From Deltaproteobacteria bacterium (GTDB lineage Bacteria > Myxococcota_A > UBA9160 > JAFDET01), in contig JAFDET010000286.1 in assembly GCA_019310195.1 (NCBI GenBank), forward strand, positions 1-6,213: a stretch of 6,213 nucleotides of DNA, written 5' to 3'. A program made the translations under genes and the position numbers. The notes under the pieces were generated by a model. It ran no database searches. It saw only the letters and a list, made by a program, of their open reading frames with translations, and had not been told where the DNA came from. This document shows, one piece after another, positions 1-4,097 of the stretch (position 1 is its first letter; every line of letters begins with the position of its first letter).

Positions 1-331
1 CCGGCGCTTCCCCCGTCTGGGCCACGTGCGCCAGCATGGCTTCCATCACTTCGAGGCCGCGGAAGAGCAGGGGCAGGTCGTCCACGCTGCAGATGCGGCC
101 GGCCGAGCGGACCGATTCCATGCGGTCCTCCAGGCGGTGGGCGAGCCTGGCGATCGACTCGTACTCCAGCGAGGCCGCCATGCTCTTCATCGAGTGGACC
201 ATGCGGAACACCGTCTCGATGGCCACGCGGGCCGCCGGATCCTTCTCCAGCTCCAGCAGCGAGCGGCTCATCTCGGCCAGGTGTTCGGTGCCCTCTTCCA
301 GGAAGAGTGCCCGATACTTCGTCAGATCCAC
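1..331 (-). CDS. cheA: CheA-like chemotaxis histidine kinase, N-terminal Hpt domain (partial)
   Basis: The gene runs off the left edge of the window; 110 codons are visible. In the CheA family this part is the P1 (Hpt) domain, whose histidine takes phosphate from the kinase core and passes it to CheY or CheB in the cytoplasmic array. The protein begins VDLTKYRALFLEEG and is helical and acidic. The phospho-acceptor site is RMVHSMKSMAASLEY, with His46 as the likely acceptor, close to the usual CheA position. The residue after the Lys is Ser rather than the usual Gly of the HxxKG motif. The start is GTG at 329-331, four bases after the CheY stop, with AGGA 8 nt upstream. The order mcp-cheW-cheY-cheA supports CheA over a stand-alone Hpt protein. 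The kinase, dimerisation and CheW-binding domains lie outside the window, so the assignment rests on Hpt plus context. Confidence 0.85.
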   Translation of the reverse strand, partial: MDLTKYRALFLEEGTEHLAEMSRSLLELEKDPAARVAIETVFRMVHSMKSMAASLEYESIARLAHRLEDRMESVRSAGRICSVDDLPLLFRGLEVMEAMLAHVAQTGEAP

Positions 332-335
332 CCGG

Positions 336-707
336 TCAGTCCTGCTTCTCGAGCGCCTTGCGAAGGGTGACGACCACGGCGTCCGGCTTGAACGGCTTCA
401 CGATGAAGTCCGATGCGCCGGCCTTGAGCGCTTCCATGACCAGGGCTTCCTGGCCGAGGGCGCTGCACATGACGATCTTCGCGCCCGGGTCGAGCTGGAT
501 GATCTGCTTGACCGCCTCGATGCCCGACATCTTCGGCATCACGATGTCCATCGTGACGATGTCCGGGCTGTGCTCCTTGAACGCCACCACCGCATCGGCG
601 CCGTCGCCGGCCTCCACGACCACATCGAAGCCCTCGGGCTCGATGATCTCGCGGATCATCTCACGCATGAACGATGCGTCGTCCACCACCAAGGTTCTCG
701 CCTTCAT
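336..707 (-). CDS. cheY: CheY-like single-domain response regulator
   Basis: This 123-residue protein is one receiver (REC) domain with no output domain, the standard size for CheY. The acidic pocket is Asp9-Asp10 (LVVDDASFMR), the phospho-acceptor is Asp54 (VTMDIVMPKMSG), the switch Ser is residue 82 (VMCSALGQ) and the conserved Lys is residue 104 (DFIVKPFKP). All catalytic positions are present, so it should accept phosphate from CheA and signal to a motor or other effector in the cytoplasm. The ATG at 705-707 was chosen because it overlaps the cheW stop as ATGA and has GGGGGGAG 5 nt upstream. A longer in-frame start near 785 would only add residues inside cheW. Its place between cheW and cheA argues for a chemotaxis-type pathway. 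Whether the target is a flagellar motor, type IV pili or gene expression cannot be told here. Confidence 0.93.
   Translation of the reverse strand: MKARTLVVDDASFMREMIREIIEPEGFDVVVEAGDGADAVVAFKEHSPDIVTMDIVMPKMSGIEAVKQIIQLDPGAKIVMCSALGQEALVMEALKAGASDFIVKPFKPDAVVVTLRKALEKQD
340..343 (-). promoter_or_regulatory. Shine-Dalgarno site for cheA
   Basis: On the minus strand AGGA lies 8 nt before the GTG at 329-331, inside the last codons of the CheY-like gene. It supports choosing this GTG as the CheA start. No in-frame ATG lies closer to the start of the Hpt homology, and the position implies coupling to translation of the upstream gene. Confidence 0.6.
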
Positions 708-1192
708 GTCGTCTCCCCCCACTGTTCGGAGTCCTTGAAACCAGGCTCGGCCGAGCGGGCCACCAGCTCGGCCGCTCGATCGCACAGGTGCTGCGCGTCC
801 AGGATCCCGATGACCCGCCCGTCCACGGGAAGCCGCGCCGTCACCGGCTCCGGCTGCCGCGTGGCCGGCGGCGGGGCGTTCACGAGACCCAGCACGCGAC
901 CCACCGGAAGGCCCAGGCGCGGCGTGTCGCCGCCGTCGGAAGCCACCACCACCACGTGCTCGGGCACCGCGCCCTCTTCGACGGCTACGTCCAGAAGCGC
1001 CGACGGGGAGACGATGGGAAGGGCGTCGCCGTGGTAGTGCATGACGCCGCCCAGCGCGCGCGACAGGCTGGGCACCGGACCGATGCGCTCCACCTCGGTC
1101 ACCTCGAACACGTCGAGGATCGGCAGGGCGAACGGCTGGCCACCCACCTCGAACGTCAGCCAGCGCTCGTCGCGAGGTTCGGACGCGCTCAC
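704..1192 (-). CDS. cheW: CheW-like chemotaxis coupling protein
   Basis: This 162-residue protein has a single CheW-type SH3-like fold. In the family it bridges methyl-accepting receptors and CheA in the cytoplasmic array. Visible hallmarks are the first strands (WLTFEVGGQPFALPILDVFEV, about residues 11-31), the VPSLSRALGGV stretch (40-50), the DALPIVSPSALL strand (56-67) and the LGLPVGRVLGLV segment (93-104). The motif that usually reads as N-x-R-G is here HYHG (52-55), so the conserved Arg is absent. The protein ends in a hydrophilic tail of about 15 residues. The start is GTG at 1190-1192, which overlaps the mcp stop as GTGA and has a strong GGAGGAGA 4 nt upstream. The stop overlaps the cheY start by 4 nt. 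The family call is secure; that it couples the adjacent receptor to the adjacent kinase is inferred from the operon. Confidence 0.88.
   Translation of the reverse strand: MSASEPRDERWLTFEVGGQPFALPILDVFEVTEVERIGPVPSLSRALGGVMHYHGDALPIVSPSALLDVAVEEGAVPEHVVVVASDGGDTPRLGLPVGRVLGLVNAPPPATRQPEPVTARLPVDGRVIGILDAQHLCDRAAELVARSAEPGFKDSEQWGETT
713..720 (-). promoter_or_regulatory. Shine-Dalgarno site for cheY
   Basis: GGGGGGAG on the minus strand sits 5 nt before the ATG at 705-707, within the cheW 3' end. It fixes the short CheY start over the upstream in-frame alternative. Confidence 0.65.
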
Positions 1193-2490
1193 CGCGTCTC
1201 CTCCGAGCCGCCGGTCTGGAAGCTTTGCAGCACGCCGCGCAGCTCCTCGGACAGATCCGTCACGCCCCGGGTCGAGCTCACCAGCTCTTCCATGGCGTCG
1301 AGCTGCTCGCCGGTGGTCTCCACCACTTCCCGGGTGGCCTTGGCGTTGCCCGCCGCAACCCGCGCGATCTCGTCCATGGAGGACACCATCCGCGAGGCAT
1401 CCCGGGTCTGGGTATCCGCCTTCAGGAAGATCTCCTCGGCGCGCTCCGAAGCCTCACCCACCGCCGAGGCGATGTGCTCCAGGGACGACGCGATGGTGTT
1501 TACGTCGTCGCGGCCCTCGTTGATCACCTGGCCGGACATGCGCATCTCGTCGGCCACTTCCTGGGTGTCGGTCTGGATCTCGTGGATGAGCTTCGAGATC
1601 TCCTCACCGCTGCGAGTCGCGTTCTCGGCCAGCTTGCGGATCTCGTCGGCCACCACGGAGAAGCCGCGCCCGGCCTCTCCGGCGCGGGCCGCCTCGATGG
1701 AGGCGTTGAGCGAGAGCAGGTTCGTGCGCTGGGCGACGCCGGTGATGATCTCCAGGATCTGGTGCACCTGGCCGGTCTTCTCTTCCAGCGCGAAGATCTT
1801 GGCGCCCGACTGCTCGACCCGCTCGAACACGCTCCGCATCTTCTCCAGCGCCAGCCGCGAGACGTTGACGCCCGTGTTCGCCTTCTGGTTGGCCTCGGCC
1901 GCAAAGCCGAACGCCTCGCGCGCCCGAGACGCGTTCTCTTCGATGGCCCGGGCGATCTCGCCGATCAGGCCGCTCGCCTCCTGGAGCATCTCCTGCTCCT
2001 GGGACACGCTGCTCGCCAGGCCGGACACCGTGCTGGAGATCCCCTCGTTGTTGGACGAGAGCTCTTGCGCGGAACGGGCCAGGTCCTGGGCGGCCGAGGA
2101 GGCGCGATCCGCGGTGGTCTGCACGTGGCCCACCAGCTCGCGCAGGCGCGCGGCCATGGCCTGGATGCTGCGCGCCAGGTCGTGAGTCTCGTCCTCGAAG
2201 CGACCCGAACGCACGTCGACGCGTGCAGTCAGGTCGCCGCCGGAGATGCGATCGGTGGCGCTGCGCAGCGACTGGAAGTTGCCGGTCAGCTCATGCGACA
2301 GGAAGAAGCCCATCACGCCGCCCAGCCCCAGCGCGGCAAAGAACGAAACCCACGGCGCCACGGGGATTCCGAAGGCACGCACCAGGCCCGGGAAGCCGAT
2401 GGCGGCGGCGGCCAGGCAGGTGGAGCCCAGCACGAACTTGTACGTGAGCGACAGACGCACCCCGGGCTCATCGGCAGCCAATCTGCCCAT
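1189..2490 (-). CDS. Methyl-accepting chemotaxis protein with no sizeable periplasmic domain
   Basis: This 433-residue receptor-type protein has two hydrophobic segments at about 18-37 and 44-65, separated by only about six residues. A HAMP linker follows at about 66-118, then a long helical signalling domain to the end. The hairpin tip is clear at 248-289 (GVAQRTNLLSLNASIEAARA, then GRGFSVVADEIRKLAE); this is the region that contacts CheA and CheW in the MCP family. Gln/Glu-rich heptads on both sides could hold methylation sites. No C-terminal NWETF-like CheR tether is seen. With no periplasmic or PAS domain, input must come through the membrane, the HAMP region or a partner protein (inference). 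It opens the che cluster and its stop overlaps the cheW start. The ATG at 2488-2490 has no convincing Shine-Dalgarno; GTG at 2458-2460 is an alternative that keeps both membrane segments. Confidence 0.93.
   Translation of the reverse strand: MGRLAADEPGVRLSLTYKFVLGSTCLAAAAIGFPGLVRAFGIPVAPWVSFFAALGLGGVMGFFLSHELTGNFQSLRSATDRISGGDLTARVDVRSGRFEDETHDLARSIQAMAARLRELVGHVQTTADRASSAAQDLARSAQELSSNNEGISSTVSGLASSVSQEQEMLQEASGLIGEIARAIEENASRAREAFGFAAEANQKANTGVNVSRLALEKMRSVFERVEQSGAKIFALEEKTGQVHQILEIITGVAQRTNLLSLNASIEAARAGEAGRGFSVVADEIRKLAENATRSGEEISKLIHEIQTDTQEVADEMRMSGQVINEGRDDVNTIASSLEHIASAVGEASERAEEIFLKADTQTRDASRMVSSMDEIARVAAGNAKATREVVETTGEQLDAMEELVSSTRGVTDLSEELRGVLQSFQTGGSEETR
1197..1204 (-). promoter_or_regulatory. 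Shine-Dalgarno site for cheW
   Basis: GGAGGAGA on the minus strand lies 4 nt before GTG 1190-1192, with its GGAGG core 7 nt away. This strong site lies inside the last codons of the mcp gene and decides in favour of the GTG start that overlaps the mcp stop codon. Confidence 0.7.
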
Positions 2491-2507
2491 CTTGACGAAT
2501 TTACCCA

Positions 2508-2515
2508 GGAATTCC
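2508..2515. promoter_or_regulatory. 8-bp palindrome in the thiL-mcp gap
   Basis: The 51-bp gap between the thiL stop and the mcp start holds the perfect palindrome GGAATTCC, centred about 20 bp before the mcp ATG. It could be an operator half or pure chance. I see no well-spaced -35/-10 pair in this gap, so a dedicated che promoter here is unproven. Confidence 0.15.
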
Positions 2516-2541
2516 GGGCGTCTGGGGCTCCGGTCAAAGCC

Positions 2542-3486
2542 TCAGAAGTGCCGCCAGCCGGGGGCCGCAGAAGCCTGCCGGCCGCGCTGCCGCCGCGTCA
2601 CCCGGCCGATCTCTGTCACCGGAACGCCCAGGCGCCGGGTCAGCTCCCGGGCCGCGGGAGCCGCAGGGCGAAGCGTGAAGAGCAGCTCGTAGTCCTCGCC
2701 ACCCTGGAGGGCCAAGCGCTCGGGGTCCAGCCCAGCGCGCCGGCAGGCCGCCTTGAACCCCCTGGGGACGGGAATCCGGGCCTGCTCCAGCTCGGCTGCC
2801 AGCGGCCCCCCGCTGCCTGCGGCCAACAGGTGGCCCAGATCGGCCTCCAGGCCGTCGGAGACGTCGATGCACCCGCCGACCTTCGGAAGCCGGGCCAGAG
2901 CGCGCCCTGCCTCGATCCGGGGCCGGGGCACCCGCCGCACCCGCCCGCCCCGGGCCACCTCCAGGGCGACGGCGCCGAGGCTGCCGGTCACCAGGATGCG
3001 GTCGCCGACCCGGGTGCCGGAGCGGGTCAGGATGCGGCCGGGCCGGGCCGCGCCCAGCACCGTGAGCGTCAAGGAGGTGCGCTGCGCGCGGGTGACGTTT
3101 CCGCCCACCAGCGGGCAGGCGTAACGACGAGCTTCGGCGGTGAGGCCCCGGGCTACGCCGTCCAGCGTTGCCACCGGCAAGGAAGGCGGGGCGGCCAGGG
3201 CCAGCACGAAGCCCAGCGGTCGCCCTCCCATCGCGGCCAGGTCCGAGAGGTTGGCCGCCAGGGCGCGGCGCCCCACCGTGACCGGCGCCTGGGTCGCCCA
3301 GCGGAAGTGCACATTCTCCACCAGCGCATCGGTGCTCACCAGCAGGCGCTCGCCCGGGGGAGGCCGCAGCACGGCGGCATCGTCGCCGATGCCGAGCTCG
3401 ACCGAGCGCCCCTGAACCCGCTCGGCGATGCGCTCGATCCGCGCAATCACCCCAAACTCGCCGATGTCCCCCAGCCTGCGCGGCAT
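2542..3486 (-). CDS. thiL: Thiamine-monophosphate kinase ThiL
   Basis: ThiL phosphorylates thiamine monophosphate with ATP to give thiamine diphosphate, the last step of the cytoplasmic cofactor pathway. The 314-residue length is usual for the family. Signature motifs appear in order: LGDIGEFGVI at the N-terminus, GIGDDAAV (32-39), STDALVENVHF (51-61), NLSDLAAMGG (79-88), DVSDGL (208-213), GGEDYELLFT (262-271) and the typical C-terminal GWRHF. The loop that often reads GGDT is GGN (128-130) here. The ATG at 3484-3486 places the LGDIGEF motif at residue 5, as expected; in-frame starts further upstream would translate repeat DNA. The likely ribosome-binding AGGA lies 10 nt before the ATG, inside the repeat element. 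The gene follows lon and precedes the mcp gene by 51 bp, so transcription may continue into the che cluster. Confidence 0.95.
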   Translation of the reverse strand: MPRRLGDIGEFGVIARIERIAERVQGRSVELGIGDDAAVLRPPPGERLLVSTDALVENVHFRWATQAPVTVGRRALAANLSDLAAMGGRPLGFVLALAAPPSLPVATLDGVARGLTAEARRYACPLVGGNVTRAQRTSLTLTVLGAARPGRILTRSGTRVGDRILVTGSLGAVALEVARGGRVRRVPRPRIEAGRALARLPKVGGCIDVSDGLEADLGHLLAAGSGGPLAAELEQARIPVPRGFKAACRRAGLDPERLALQGGEDYELLFTLRPAAPAARELTRRLGVPVTEIGRVTRRQRGRQASAAPGWRHF

Positions 3487-3487
3487 T

Positions 3488-3656
3488 GGGGGACGTTCCT
3501 GCATAACTGCACCCAGTGCCACTCCTGCGTTCAGGGACGTTCCTGCATAACTGCATTGGGGGTCAGTCCTACCCGCCAGGAGTGGTACTGCGTGCAGTTA
3601 CGCAGGAACGTCCCTGAACGCAGTCCCTGAACGCAGGAGTGGCACTGGGTGCAGGG
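3488..3656. repeat. REP/BIME-like composite palindromic element between lon and thiL
   Basis: This block fills nearly the whole gap between the lon stop (3657-3659) and the thiL ATG (3484-3486). It holds a 22-bp exact direct repeat at 3490-3511 and 3534-3555, 44 bp apart. A further inverted copy with one mismatch lies at 3593-3614. A perfect 32-bp inverted repeat pairs 3507-3538 with 3623-3654. In an alternative register, 3525-3555 pairs with 3593-3623 with one mismatch. GTCCCTGAACGCA is duplicated in tandem at 3610-3622 and 3623-3635. A 14-bp near-copy (13 of 14) occurs at 3577-3590 and 3634-3647, and GCATTGGGGG at 3483-3492 and 3553-3562. The block is visibly less GC-rich than the flanking genes. 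The AGGAACGTCCC core resembles REP-type hairpins I recall near RAYT (Y1) transposases, but no transposase is present. A large stem-loop here could attenuate transcription or protect mRNA ends. Confidence 0.85.
3497..3500 (-). promoter_or_regulatory. Probable thiL Shine-Dalgarno site lying inside the repeat
   Basis: On the minus strand AGGA (from AGGAACGTCCC) lies 10 nt upstream of the thiL ATG at 3484-3486, within the repeat copy 3490-3511. No better site is visible, because the intervening bases are C-rich. The spacing is a little long, so this is plausible rather than certain. Confidence 0.45.
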
Positions 3657-4097
3657 TCAGCTGGCGGTGCGGGGGACCTTGGGCGCGGTCTGCGCCGTCG
3701 CGCGACGCAGCTTGCGCGGCGTGGTGCGGGGGCTCGGGGTCTCCTCCAGCGCCGCCTCGAGCACCTGGTCCATATGCGAGACGCCGATGAAGCGGATCTT
3801 GCGCCGCAGCTCGCGGGGGATCTCCTCCAGATCCTGGAGGTTGGCCTCGGGAAGGATCACGCGGGAGATGCCGGCGCGCAGCGCCGCCAGCGCCTTCTCG
3901 CGCACGCCGCCCACCGGCAGCACGCGCCCGCGCAGCGTCACCTCGCCCGTCATGGCCACGTCGCCCTGCACCGAAATACCGCTCGCCAGTGACGCCAGGG
4001 CCGTGGCCAGGGCAATGCCCGCCGACGGACCGTCCTTGGGGATGGCTCCGGCGGGGACGTGCACGTGCACCTGGTTGCGAACCAGGAGCGCCAGCGC
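3657..4097 (-). pseudogene. lon: lon 3' part in a shifted frame: proteolytic Ser-Lys dyad and C-terminus
   Basis: This is the remainder of the Lon protease domain, displaced from the frame of the upstream part. From the break it reads ALALLVRNQVHVHVPAG, then AIPKDGPSAG, whose Ser (codon 4023-4025) is the family nucleophile. It continues to GGVREKALAA, whose Lys (codon 3894-3896) is the dyad partner. The two are 43 residues apart, as in E. coli Lon (Ser679 and Lys722). MTGEVTLRG and LQDLEEIPREL are also intact, so after the break this frame shows no decay. It ends with a basic Pro/Thr-rich tail of about 27 residues. No plausible start would make it a separate protein with a complete fold. It is either the stranded end of a frame-broken lon gene or the result of a sequence or assembly error. 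Confidence 0.85.

Noticed and set aside
36..1037. Plus-strand open frame of 333 codons across the cheA-cheY-cheW region
   Set aside because: It is antisense to three recognised genes, has low-complexity Arg/Ser/His composition and shows no family motif.
2468..2503. Possible flagellar sigma-28 promoter before mcp: TAAATTCG and GCCGATGA on the minus strand
   Set aside because: The two boxes resemble the consensus but are 20 nt apart instead of about 11, and the second lies within the mcp coding sequence.
2534..3556. Second minus-strand frame overlapping thiL, 340 codons
   Set aside because: It is a frame shadow of thiL. The composition is Gly/Arg/Ala-rich, while the true thiL frame carries all the signature motifs.
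1225..3630. An 801-codon open frame on the plus strand, antisense to mcp and thiL
   Set aside because: It lies opposite two well-supported genes. Its translation is Arg/Gly/Ala/His-rich with no recognisable motif, and it also runs through the repeat block. Long antisense frames are expected in high-GC DNA.
3507..3654. Simple intrinsic terminator after lon
   Set aside because: The hairpin arms are very long and the loop is large, with no U-tract after either arm. A repeat element explains it better, although it may still attenuate transcription.
3488..3656. CRISPR array
   Set aside because: Only two direct 22-bp copies with one 22-bp spacer, plus inverted copies. The spacer itself is repeated in inverted form, and there are no cas genes.
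3488..3660. Thiamine diphosphate riboswitch upstream of thiL
   Set aside because: The region is fully accounted for by repeats, and I do not see the conserved THI-box core such as CTGAGA or a matching GGAAC arrangement.
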